Shown here: one piece after another, positions 13,621 to 33,927 of the stretch
Numbering within the stretch: the stretch's first letter is position 1
Layout of the letters: every line of letters begins with the position of its first letter
Source: Mansonella perstans
Lineage: Eukaryota; Nematoda; Chromadorea; Rhabditida; Onchocercidae
Length of the DNA stretch: 64,000 nt
Direction of reading: 5' to 3'
Assembly (NCBI GenBank): GCA_037074765.1
Contig: JBAMDO010000045.1
Span: 246,472 to 310,471, forward strand
The notes under the pieces: model-generated
Seen by the model: only the letters and a program-made list of their open reading frames with translations
What the model was told of the DNA's origin: nothing
Databases searched by the model: none
Made by a program: the position numbers and the translations under genes

Positions 13621-16600
13621 AGATTTACTGAGGAATCCTGGATATTTGAGTAAAGGATATTCAGTGCATAACTTCGTTTACGGCATCGTTGAATTTCGTG
13701 GAGCAATTCTTTCTAACAGCGTTACATAAATTAATTTTTTAGGGATGACAACCATCAAGAAGATCTATTTAAAGAATCAAGGAAAAAATTTTCATATTCT
13801 GTTAGTCGAGAAAATAAAATGAATTGAAAATTTATTTTTTCATTTAACTAAGTCATTTTCTTGCATTAAAAACCTATTCACAACACTTGAAACAGCTTCA
13901 TAATTGAATGAAGCTTTTTTCCAATTAGATTTATGACGTAAAATCAAGCCAACCAGTTAATTATTTTTATCTCTTGGCAACCTGCTTTCCTCTCTGTTGC
14001 TGTCTCATAGTAACTTTTTCATTGAGGCATACGGCTATCGTCATGAAATACTTTCAAAAATTCTCCTGATAGTATGGATCGGCAAATCTTAAGTGCAGGT
14101 GTAAAGTTAAAGTTCAAAGTCAAAAATTATGTCATTATGGTGATGATGTTGCAAACCTCTGTGTTTTGATTTAAGTGGTAAAAATTACTAACTTATCAAC
14201 TTTATTGCTTTAAAAGTCATTCTTGAAGTTTTATTACATGAATGATTTTCATTTAAAAAAATTTTTTCAAATATTATTTATTATTTAATAACGAATGTTC
14301 AATTTTTACCGTTTGTTACAAAACTATTTGTTTTGTCAATTACTTGCAGCATGATAGCTAAAATTGCGTAACCAAAAAAAAATCTTTATTACTGCACCGC
14401 TAAGCATTAGAAAAGTGAGAAGTTACCATGATTCCTAATACAATTCAGAGATTTGCTCAAATTTTATTCAAATAATGCTGATTATTCCAAGATCATAATT
14501 TGGCGCTTTACCATCCACACAAGTTCTATCATCGAAGCAATTGAATCAATCAGCGGAAATTTTCAACATATGTATAATTCGCACCGCAGGAAGATGAATT
14601 GGTAACCTTTTTTATTCCAAAAGTTTTCCATTTAATCATATTGAGATACCCTTTGAAAAATTGAGCAGTAGGAGTCATATGTTTATCTTAATTATTGTCC
14701 TTGAAAGTTGTCCTATGAGAGTATGATTTGCAGCAAAAAGTTTATCTTAGACTTGATAGATTAAAATATATGATAGCAAAGTTTAGTCATTAAGGACTGG
14801 GGAAAATTAAGTATTACAAAAGCAAACAGAAAAAATTACTAAAAATTAAACATTGTTAGACAAAGAAAGAACGACTCTAGGTTCATGTAAAGCATTAGAA
14901 CTATATGTGAAAATTGTCACTTGCAAAGTTTGTAACAAAAGCAGAAATTCTGTGTCCTGTTATTTTGTAGAGCTTTTTTCAATGATAACTACGTTAAAAT
15001 GTTGCCTAAAACCAAATGTTATGAGCCTTTGAATTTCAAAATAAAAAAAAAAAAACGAATTTCTAAAGGAACAAGAAGACTAAAGATAAAGTTTAGTTCA
15101 TAAGAATGAACTTTAGCCAGTAAATACTTGAATTTTAATTAAATGCTTGAAGTTCAACATTTCATTATTATTAGTACTTTGCTAATAATTTTTTTTCCAG
15201 CTACTTTTTTCAATTTCCTTCATCTTGATCAGCAATTTGTTGCTGAATCAAAATTCCTCGCCTTAGGATCGAACATTGAATATATGACAGAATTGGATTA
15301 AATTTCGAAAACATAAGCAAATTAACTGCTAGTGTAAACTATCATTTTGCATACTTTCCTAAGCCTTGACCATTTCTTAAAAAAATTCCTAGGAAAAAAG
15401 TCTTTCATTTGAACAAAATTTAAATTAAAAACTTGAAATTTTGTTAGAAGGAAATATCAGATGATAAAAGATGATAAAAGAAAGAATGATAAAAGAAAGA
15501 AATATTAGCTAGATGATTCGCTTGCCCGTAAATGTTACAGTCGTATCTTTTGATTCGTAAACTATAATAAAATTATGTCCAAGTGAAATAGTTGAACGAA
15601 TTCCACAAATAAAAAATCATGCGGAGTTATCGTAATTTCAAAAAAAAATTAATTTTAAATCATAGTGTTTTGGAATTTTATGTCTCTGTTTGATGAAACT
15701 AATCAAAAAAAATCTTGAAACAAATTGAATCGATAAATCCAATAATATTGATAATGTAGAAAGGTAAGTATTGGTTATCTGCTAATAAAGTCTGATATAA
15801 TGTTTTCTCAGCACTGCTGAATTTTTACGTGCTGAAGTACAAATTATAGGATTCTCCAAGAGACAAGATTTCATAAACCTGGACATTTTACAGTTTGCCC
15901 ATCACTTACAAACACTGCACAATACGTTCACGGGACAATTAGTATGATGCAGTTCTATGACATAAAATTAACAAAATAACGTACAGAATATTTGCATAAA
16001 CAACTGTAATTAATAGCTGAAGCAAATAATAGCTGAAGGAGGATGTTTTCTTACTTTATACGCAATATGTTGTTTCATGAGAATAGTTAATATAGAGGTG
16101 ACATTAAAATATAAGGAAATTTGCAATTCTGAATTACAGCAGATTCTACTCCGTGAAGACATAAATTTGTTACAAATAACTGCAATAAGTATTTTTTAGT
16201 TCCATTTTTAGTATTCCAAATTTTTCTTCTCAGTCAATAAGCATTGATTTTGGGGCCTTACATGCTAGTTTTACCTTTTTACATCAGTTTTGGACAACAA
16301 ATGAAGACTTAATTGTGCGAATACAAAGACACATGCAAACCATTATTATATGACAACTTGAATTTAAGTCATTATTTTTCTTGGATCCATTAAATCCACC
16401 TTTAAATTAACTCACCTACTTTATTGGTTCGAAATCCTTATAACTTTCAAGAATCAATGCTGTAAAACGATTTATGAGGCAAAAGTATGCATGGTGCTTG
16501 AAAATATTGGATAAAATACTGCACTACTTCCTTGGCAACCGTAATCCAATCTTTTTTTGCTAAATTATTCATTTATCAATATAGCTGGAAACTTCCAGAA

Positions 16601-17284
16601 TCTGTTTCTAAAAAAACACGCTATACCTAAAAAGAAGGTATTTACTTCAGAGAAGCTATAGAAAGGTGCAGTAAGTTAGTGAATGTATTTCTCATCTAAA
16701 GAGAAGCAAAATGAATGAGTTGACAGCGACAAGGATGACAAATTTGAAAAACTGCATGAATTCAGATCATTTAATTGGTGATGTGGATAATAAACTCTTC
16801 ATATTTTGGAAATGATCACAAGTTAGAAGCGAAAAAATTTTTTAAAATTTTAAAGTACACTCTAAATTCAACAGTTGAAGCAAAAAGAGCAAATAATAAT
16901 GGATTGCTGTAATACAACAAAGTTATTTGTGAAAATATTTTCGCAAAAAATCTGGAAAACTACAACGAAATTTATAAGTACAATTTAGGAAAACTGAAAG
17001 TAGAGACCCAAGTCACGATTCTACAAAGATTACAATTTCTAAATAATTTTTCAAAAACAGAGATAATAATAAATCTCTACAACCGAAGCAAAATGCGTAG
17101 TCATGGATCGCTGCAATATGTACAGAAAGTATTTTCTTTTGTATTTTCTTAAGAAATGAAAAACAGAATGCCTGAAAATAGTAAAAGGATTGATTTCCTA
17201 GTTCACCAATATTACAGTACCCATTTCAAATGTATTTCAAAAGTCCTTGTGACATTTTCTACCAGACAATCATGAACTGCAAGT
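13621..17284. other. AT-rich intergenic region without a recognisable gene
   Basis: Lies between the 5' end of the ankyrin gene and the 3' end of unc-30, both on the minus strand. No open frame with domain-like content was seen. A small imperfect duplication of GATAAAAGAAAGAA units sits near 15460-15500. It probably holds the ankyrin gene promoter and the unc-30 3' UTR. Confidence 0.5.
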
Positions 17285-21040
<3,756 letters not shown>

Positions 21041-24000
21041 AAGGAAGCTGTCGGGGTGTTTCCTGGATTACATTTTGAAATACATAAGACTTAGTGCAAG
21101 CAACAAATTCACTCTAATGTTATTTTCCTGCAGCACATATGGTTACCGCAAAGGAATCTCTGAACGGAAAATTGTGATTCACCGCAAAGTCCTGAAATCC
21201 TAACGGATTAGATCTAACAATGGACTAGGCCACTAGGATGATCCCACCAATCCAGAATGACTTTGATGCTCTCTTATACGCATGGAAACAAATTGAACTA
21301 GGGGTTGGACCTTCTCATTTTGGTCAAATTGTTCCTAAGGATTACTTTGGAGCGTCTTCCAGGGTACGGTAGTTTCAACCACTCCTTCTCATCTTCATTC
21401 CAGCCCGTTCCAATCTACTCGCCAATAATGCTTCTTCATGAATTTTTGCCAAGACCTTTGTTCAAAAAATTTGGATGCAATTTCAATTTTAATTCTTCTC
21501 CGATCTTTAATTTTAACTCCATTTTTCCATCTCTGCATTTCCATTTCTTCCTTTAAGAAAAAATCACGAATCGTTAAGAATCATTCCTGCTGTTTTTCTG
21601 GAATATTCAAAAGATTTTTCTTTTATGGTAATATTACCATAATTACTACAAAAAACAAACTAAAATTGAAAAATCTGCAAAATTTGTGAATACCACTGCG
21701 AAATATAAAATTATTTCCAAAGGATTCTAGAAATTCTCTTTCTTGACAATAACATTGTTGTAAAATAAAGACGCAGTAATGATTCTTGGCTTTATACCAC
21801 AATTATGAAAAGTCACTGTGCTTTTTAATTTTCTAATCCTTTAATCCTAAAAAATTTTCATGAACAGAATTATGAAATTACTGACTATAGTTAACATCTG
21901 GTTACTGTAGAATTTTGTTGTTCATTGGAAGAATAAACAGATTACTTCATCTGCTGGCCAGGCAATCATCAATTGAATCCCACAATATAAACATCCTTTC
22001 GTCCAAATTTCTGTTACTGCCTTCACAGAAACAATGAGAAGAGGTCAATGAGTTCACCAAACAGACGACTTAAACTAGCTCAAATTTCTGCTTATTTTCA
22101 TATGACAAATTGGTACACGCAGGCGCAATTTGATTGGAATGATATCGAATATGCCAATTTTTTTGTATTTCAGCAAGCAAGTGGTTGCCATACCTTTGCA
22201 TAACAGGTAAAAATAACTGAGTTCAACAATGGTTGAAAATCTTGACATAAAGCAACTCTCATACTTCAGCACACACACCCTGACAACACTTAACCAAGAA
22301 ATTCTGACTTTTGAACTGTGATATTTGTTTAAAATATCGAAAGGACTAAATCTCGAAATACCACCTCATAATTCTCTTTCAGCGAGAAATTATGCTTCGT
22401 AAATCAGCCATTTCATTCTTAAAATTATCACGCTCAAATGCATAATTGCATAATTGCTAGATTCATTTTTCTTGTGAGGAGATAGAATATTCCAAAGCGT
22501 ATTCAAAGAGATATATAACTTCTTCGACTGAAACTAAGTCACTAGATATTGGGATTTTCGAAGGATCATGAGGTCGGTATCATCTGAATAAGGCACCAAA
22601 TCAAGATGCTGATAGTAGCCAGCTTGCGGGTGACATATGGTTGCGGTATTTAGTCTTTGTCAAACACGGAAGCTATCAAGCTATCAACTGTCACCTCTTG
22701 CACCAAATGCTCAATATATGATATTGCGCAATCAGAATAACACAACTTTACCGCACTCATATTTAGAGAGCTAGTGAACCGTTAACAGAAGTCATCAATC
22801 ATGTCCTAACTGCAATTTTTAAAATGACCGCTTCTCTTATTCCCACCACTTGCCTTCTATGCAGTGACTCTTCTGTTTTTAGAACAAATATCTAACCCTT
22901 AATATTTGTAATTCTACATTCAGTAGTCTTCATACAACTGAAACTTACAACTGCTCTGAACAATGAGTCTTCAAAAACCTCTGGTTGTTCAACTCATTAT
23001 TGCAAGATTTGCTTTTTTTTTTGCCCAAAATACTCGTTTAGTACAATTCAAAATAGCCAAAAAGCAATAAATGAAATAAACTGTTCTCTATTAAAAAAAA
23101 TCAAAAATATTATATGTTTGATTTTTTCACTGCGATAATAGCAACAAATAGAGACAAGTCTCAAAAAGTACGAATTACAATGAACTTCGGTATATAGAAA
23201 ATGCAGTTTTTAAAAAAAATAAATCTACCTTAAAATAATATATCTGTTAACTATTAAATGAAAATAATGCTCTAAACAGACATGAATGAAGAAAATGCGT
23301 CCAGAAAAAATTTTAAAAAATTATTGTGACTTGAAAAAATCTAATGAAATTGCCTCATGATCAGATTAACCGCAGTGACCTTGCTCACTTTTGAAGAACT
23401 TCGAATCGTCAACGAAACCTTGAAAAAATGAATCACTGAACACGCACCACTGAATGATGACATTTACGCCAAAAATTTATGACACATGTTCTATCCTATC
23501 AAACGCATTTCAGAAAAACTTTATTCCAATTATCTTCAAAGATAAAAATATCACTTATGATAATACCAACTGATCGACCCGCAATTTCATGCAAAGTTGG
23601 TATATGCATTTGTATATGCATCATCGAAAATAAGAATTAAGCTACATCGCTCAAGTAATAGAGAACCAACATAACGCTCTTGCTTCAAGTAATATTGCTT
23701 CAAGGAAATTAACATGCCGCTCTTTCTTGATGTTTTTCCGCTGCAAAAATTCATATATTTCATTTAAAGTTTTTACTGACCATGCCAAAGTTTGAATTAG
23801 CAAACTTAAATACGAAGTACATAAGAACTCCAACTGAGATATAATAAACTTCATCGAACCTCTGGATTCATAGGCTCATTATAAATCTAATAACCAATAC
23901 TGCGTCAGTACCTAGCAAAACTGTAGTAACCGTCGGAGAGAAAACAGGACAACCATATGTGCTTGAAAAAGAATACAATAATATGATGTAAACAGTACTT

Positions 24001-26013
24001 AACCAAATCCAAGAGCGGGAAATCCTGTATTCAGAATTATATATTTCAAAATTTTAGCAAATCCATTTAACGAAACTAGAACAAACAAACCATAACATTC
24101 TGTCCAGGAGGATGGTCATTAATCAATACATGCACTGAGCGCTTATCGGGAGGAAACGTATCACTAAGTGCCATTAATTTGTCGATAACGAAGTTAAGCC
24201 ATTAGAAAAGTTCGTAGGCAGTACATTTATCAGGCTGAATAAACATAATGTAATTTATCTAATCTAGTATGAAAATGCTTCATCTAGCGATTTTTGGTAA
24301 AGAGAATATTGATCAGGAACAGTCAACCTGGTATGTAAAACAGCATTTCTTTTTAAATTGTGGCTTAAACATTAGGAACTCTAAAAAATGCATTAAAGTG
24401 TACCGGAGGAATAATGCCATCTGAGATCAGAAACAATACACCTCAATTCTAACGGCACCTGTTCCGGTTTGGATACATTTTAGAAAGAAAAGACTTTTCT
24501 TCTTTCTCGGCGATAAAATCCGGAACACATCGATTACCTGGTGATGCCTAAAAGCTTTCCTGCAAAAAAAAAAAAAAAAAAAAACACCTTGGTGAAAAAC
24601 AGATGAAGGATGAAATAAATCAAGACGGAAGAATTCCATAATATCACACAACACATACTTTTTTCAAGATAAATTGTGAGATGGACAGCTCCACATGTTA
24701 CAGTGCTAAGACGATTCCTGTGTTCGGTTTCTAGGTTGGCTTGTTTGATCATGGCAGGAACAGAATATTTCAGCTTTTCAATTCATCCAAACCTGCAAAA
24801 CAAACAGCATTAAATCCAATAACGGCTCCTGTTCAGAAATGGAATGCAAAGTCCCAAATTTCCCCTCTCCTCGTAGAATTCTTCTAGAAATTCTTTCCAA
24901 ACAAAAAGTAGTGGAGAACAGCCACTTATGCGAATTGACAGTTGACACTAATTTTCGTATTTATTCTCTTTTTAGCAAATATCAAAGAAAACAAAAAAGA
25001 ATTCATTAATTTAAATAAAAACAGCGGACAATATAGAATTAACCACAGCCACTGTTACGTTTGCATGAGCAGCAATAAAACACAGTACATTTTTATGTTT
25101 CTTATATATATATATTAATAGATGTTTAACATAGGTGAAAAAAAATTGAGATAAAAAAAGTGCTACCTACGTAGGCATCCTCCTGGAAAACAATGCGGAA
25201 ATTCACAAACTGCTTTAAAACAATTAATACATAAAAGTGAGCAAACCAACCAGTCCAAAACTACTTTAATGACAATAAAGCAATGCTTGTTCGCGATTTT
25301 GATCGCGATTATTATCAAATCAAGGGATATTTTCAGTCGCAATCTAAATGAGCAAATACAGACAAGATCTGGCTATAAACATCAAAAATTCCACTAAAAG
25401 GAATGCGTATAACAAATTCAGTAATGTTGATCATATCAAGTCTTTAACTGAATAAATCAAACAAATGGAACATGAAATTACAATGGAAAAGCTGCAGTTT
25501 ATAACAAGGTGACAGGGAATGATTAAAATTCAATTCATGGCTATTTCCTGCTTAGTTTATGAAATTCGGACAAGTAAGGCTAGAATGAAATTAAACAAAA
25601 TAGTGTAATTATAGATTCATTCTATAGATGGCAATCTGGCAGAAAAATTATTAGCGGTTTGTAAAACTTTTATTTTATTACAAAAAAACTTTTATTACAA
25701 GCAAAATAGCTACGCAGCACAATATCTTCTTCACAGGCATTTGGAGAGATGATCAACATACAACAGGAGAAAACTTCCACAAATAATCCGAATGAGGAAT
25801 CAATTCCATGGAAACTTAAATTTTTCAAAATATACTTCGCATTCAAAACATAACGTTTTAATTATTTTAGTGCAGTTCAATATTTCTACAGCACTAGAAA
25901 AATCTTTTCCGGTCTAAATCTTGCACTTTTAAATGTTTAGCATTCAACAGGCGATGTTTCAATAATCTTACTGTAATTGAAGAATTTCATGTACTAAATG
26001 ACTGTGAATGGAA
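21041..26013. other. 5-kb intergenic region upstream of unc-30, possible 5' exons within
   Basis: Lies between the 3' end of the MELK gene and the assigned start of unc-30, both transcribed leftward. Most of it shows no coding signal. The exception is a pair of minus-strand candidate exons at 24752-24659 and 24559-24538, with a strong GTATGT donor and an acceptor preceded by a 21-base poly-pyrimidine run (minus strand); see findings. The size fits a developmental regulator with dispersed control elements. Confidence 0.5.
24564..24584. repeat. poly-A/poly-T homopolymer of 21 bases
   Basis: An uninterrupted run of A on the + strand. Read on the minus strand it is a poly-T tract directly followed by GCAG, so it could serve as the pyrimidine tract of a splice acceptor. 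Confidence 0.9.
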
Positions 26014-30528
<4,515 letters not shown>

Positions 30529-31541
30529 CTGCAATTTTAATCATGATATATATAATTACTTGCGCAATAACTAGAGCTTCCTCAAGTTCTCATTATATGT
30601 TCACTATAGTCATGAAGATGAACAACAAGTCATGCAAGGCATCAGAAGGGCATACAAAAAAATAGATAAGAATTAGTTCTCAAATCACTTCAAAAGTCAT
30701 TCCAAACTTTTAAGGGCAATAAAAACCGCTAGCTAAATACAAGCGCAATGAAATGGACAAAGACAGTACTTTCGAAATAACGATATGACAGGCCGCTTCA
30801 GATTGATGTGAACACAGTGAATGAATATTTAAATAAAGCGGATACATTAAAAAATAATAATGATATCCGCTTTTGCATAAATGCAAATTACGTTGTAGAA
30901 ATTCAAGCTAAATATAGCAAAAATATGCAAATTATTTACAAATATTTACAAACATATTTACAAACTTTACAAACATATATCTGTACTTTGTGGAATCAAA
31001 TATGGAGAAAACAATGAAATCTGATGCCTAGATACTTGCATATGCTAGAATGATCTTTCTATGATTTAACTTCCTAAAATCTCAGAATTCGATTTCTCTC
31101 ATCCATTCCAGCAGATGTATGTATAATCTAGCCTGTTTCATGATAAATGTTTAAAAAAAATTCACCATACAACTCCCACTACGCCTATGTTACTTCTCGA
31201 ATTGACATCCCACCATACGAATTGTTTGAAATTTGCAACCGCTTTTAAAAATTTGGACGAAATCCAAGTGTACCATTGCAACGCCGTAGTGAGGCTGTGT
31301 GTAGTGCTTAAAATGAGGTATCGGTCCACCATTTGACCTGACCTGTTCACATCGTCCTATGGAATTTCATGAAAAGACATCAAAAAACTTCGATCACCAA
31401 TTTTAAATTACTTAGAGATTAATGTGACCCGGAAGACTTTTCAAATTTCCAGGTTGCTTAAAGAATCAGTGCAGATGATTGTCAAAATTTGTGTCTTTTT
31501 AGGTCAAGATACAACATAACTGGTGAAATTTTTGTTTTGAA
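30529..31541. other. divergent promoter region between MELK and mitochondrial SerRS
   Basis: About 1 kb of AT-rich DNA between two genes read away from each other. It contains a small run of repeated TTTACAAACATA-like units around 30930-30985. No coding sequence was recognised. Confidence 0.5.
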
Positions 31542-33927
31542 ATGCCGCTAAAAAGAAGATTACTAAGTTCCATATCGAAAGCCCTTTCACGACCAGAATT
31601 GAATTTCGATTTTTTGTTGAATGGCAAGAATCTGGACCTGATTAAAGAAAATATACGATGTCGTAAAGGTATTGGTGATATCGATGCCGTCCATAGGTTG
31701 TGGAAGCAAATCCGAGATTATTCACAAAAGTTGGAGCAATCCGAGAAGGAATACCAATCGTTATGGGATAAAGTATTTTTTTTTTTCTTGAATCAACGAT
31801 TAACTGGATTTTGTTTTCCAAGTAAAAAGAAAGTGAAATTTATAGCTATACGAAGAAGCCATGCTTATACCAAATTTGTGCCATCCAAGTGTTGCAAAGG
31901 GTGGCTTTTCGAGCGCACACGCTGTGCGATTTTTTGGTGAGAAACGAAACGACGATGATTTGGAAACTGCGGAAACTATTGCTAAAGCTTGGAAGGCTCT
32001 TTACAACCCCTCAAAAGCATGCGGTGAACGAAGTTATGCATTTATCGGTATTTTTCTTCCATATTTCACCATTATTAAGAAATTTTAGCTCCAAATTGTT
32101 TACAGCTTCTTTACATCTTTTAGGTCCTTTGGCGGATTTGGAGCTTGCTTTACTTGATTACGTTTCATCTGTTGTGGAACAGAAAGGTTTCAGGCCGGTC
32201 GTTGTACCGGACATAGTTCATGAGAGTATTCCTGAAGGATGTGGATTGCAGCAAAGATCTGATAAGGATATCCTGTATCGTGTGAAGAACTACAACGATT
32301 TCTGTTTATCGGGTACATCGGGTTGGTGGTTGTCATTTTATAAAATATTACACTTCTAGTTGAATTTAAGTCAAAGCGAAGTCCAAAAATAGTTTTGTGG
32401 TCTTCCAAGTTGATTCCGTTAAGACGAGTCTTGCTACAAAAAAGTCAAAAGAAAACTGTGAATGGTCGCAATCAGTTGACCAGGTTATTGTAAAATAATG
32501 TGGTGATTTTATGGTCATTAATCTGGATAAGATTTCTGTGCATTTAAATTAATTTGTCAGAGAAAGGGAATTTATGATTGCGTCAGTGTCCAACGAAACA
32601 CATAAGATCTCCTTTCATTCACATACGTGGACTTTTGTATTTGGAGAAATAGGACTCGGCAGTTTGGTAAGCGGACGGATTTTTGGATATGATGAATTAC
32701 CTCTCAAGCTGAAAGCTCTGAGCAGATGTTTTCGGCCAGAAATTGCAACAAACGCAACCGAAAGTAAATTGTATAGAGTTCACGAATTTAATAAGGTCCT
32801 TCTTTTTTTTCGTCAAAAAGCTTTTTCGTGTTAGAAGAGTATTGTAAAGCACACTAATACAAGAGTTGCAAGAATTTGATTTAGGTTTGAATTACATTTA
32901 CTTTCTCCCTATGACGCACTAATTATAGTTATGGCTTTCTCGGATTAAATTTCATTTCTTAGTAACCCTCTGAACAATAAGTGAATTAATTTGGTATTTG
33001 ATACTATAAGCTCATGTAGGAGCTTTCGACCTGTTCTGCATGCAGTGATCCATGCAGCACTATTGCAGGACGTATCACATCAATAATAAAAACTTAAGAA
33101 TGAATTCATGTACAAAAAATTTCAGATCGAAATGTTTGTTATTTGCGATGAAAATGACAGCGATCTGCAGCTAAATGAACTGATCGAAATACAGACGTCG
33201 ATTTTTTTAAGCTTAGGACTACATTGCAGGTCTGCATTGGCGAATTGACATAACGTGCCAGTTCACAGTTTTTTTTTCTTTTTTTTTTACAAACTGATCG
33301 GATCATCAATTTCTAGACTTCTGGATATGCCTTCGGAAGAATTAGGTGCTTCAGCTGCTCGCAAATTTGATATCGAAGCTTGGATGCCGGGAAGAAAAAT
33401 GTTTGGTGAAGTATCAAGTGCTTCAAACTGCACTGATTATCAAGCAAGACGGCTAGGTTTGTATTTTTTTTCGGGCGTTATTTTTTTTTTCAGTGTTTTT
33501 TTTCGGGTGTACTTCTCTCCAAATGTAGATATCATTGTTTATGTTCTGTGGCATTGGCTTTGTCTCCATTGTATTAATTTGAAAAATATTTTCGAAACAT
33601 TTTCTGACTGTCTCAGGTATTAAATATCGTGATGCGAGTGGTGTGGAGAAATTCGCTCATACTTGTAACGCTACGGCAGTTGCAACCACAAGAACGCTTA
33701 TTGCTTTGCTAGAAACCTATCAAAATGTAATGTTTTCGGAGTGCAGTTTCAATTCAGTTCCATATTTGCCTTTTGCAGCTTTTAAATTTTAGTAATGATT
33801 TTAGGAAAGAAAACGCTTGCTAGAATTACCGTACGATATTCGCAGAAGGATGCCCAAAACAAGGTCCTGGACTATCAGGTTACGTAATGCTGTAGATGTA
33901 AATATCAGTCGTCAATGTACTTCGTAA
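31542..33927 (+). CDS. sars-2: mitochondrial seryl-tRNA synthetase (SARS2 type)
   Basis: Charges mitochondrial tRNA-Ser with serine in the mitochondrial matrix. Exons: 31542-31772, 31846-32047, 32124-32321, 32647-32795, 33126-33229, 33317-33456, 33617-33726 and 33805-33927; phases agree and give 418 residues, shorter than the human enzyme (518). The basic N-terminus ([20 protein letters not shown]) looks like a matrix-targeting peptide. A helical arm-like region follows in exon 1. The class II core has motif 2 around [10 protein letters not shown] and [13 protein letters not shown]. Motif 3 is in [16 protein letters not shown] followed by [14 protein letters not shown], and the end has [20 protein letters not shown]. 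The [12 protein letters not shown] and CNATA segments match animal SARS2 more closely than the cytosolic enzyme. An AATAAA at 34000 suits the 3' end. Nematode mitochondrial tRNA-Ser are armless, which may explain the divergence (inferred). Confidence 0.93.

Noticed and set aside
16420..16445. TGGTTCGAAATCC, similar to a tRNA T-arm
   Set aside because: No matching acceptor stem, D-arm or A/B box spacing could be found around it.
21305..21689. Two overlapping + strand ORFs rich in Phe, Leu and Ser
   Set aside because: Pyrimidine-rich DNA read in two frames at once; neither has splice context or recognisable content.
31889..32359. 156-codon + strand ORF overlapping SerRS
   Set aside because: Its first part is the wrong frame of SerRS exon 2 and an intron; only its last part coincides with exon 3 (32124-32321).
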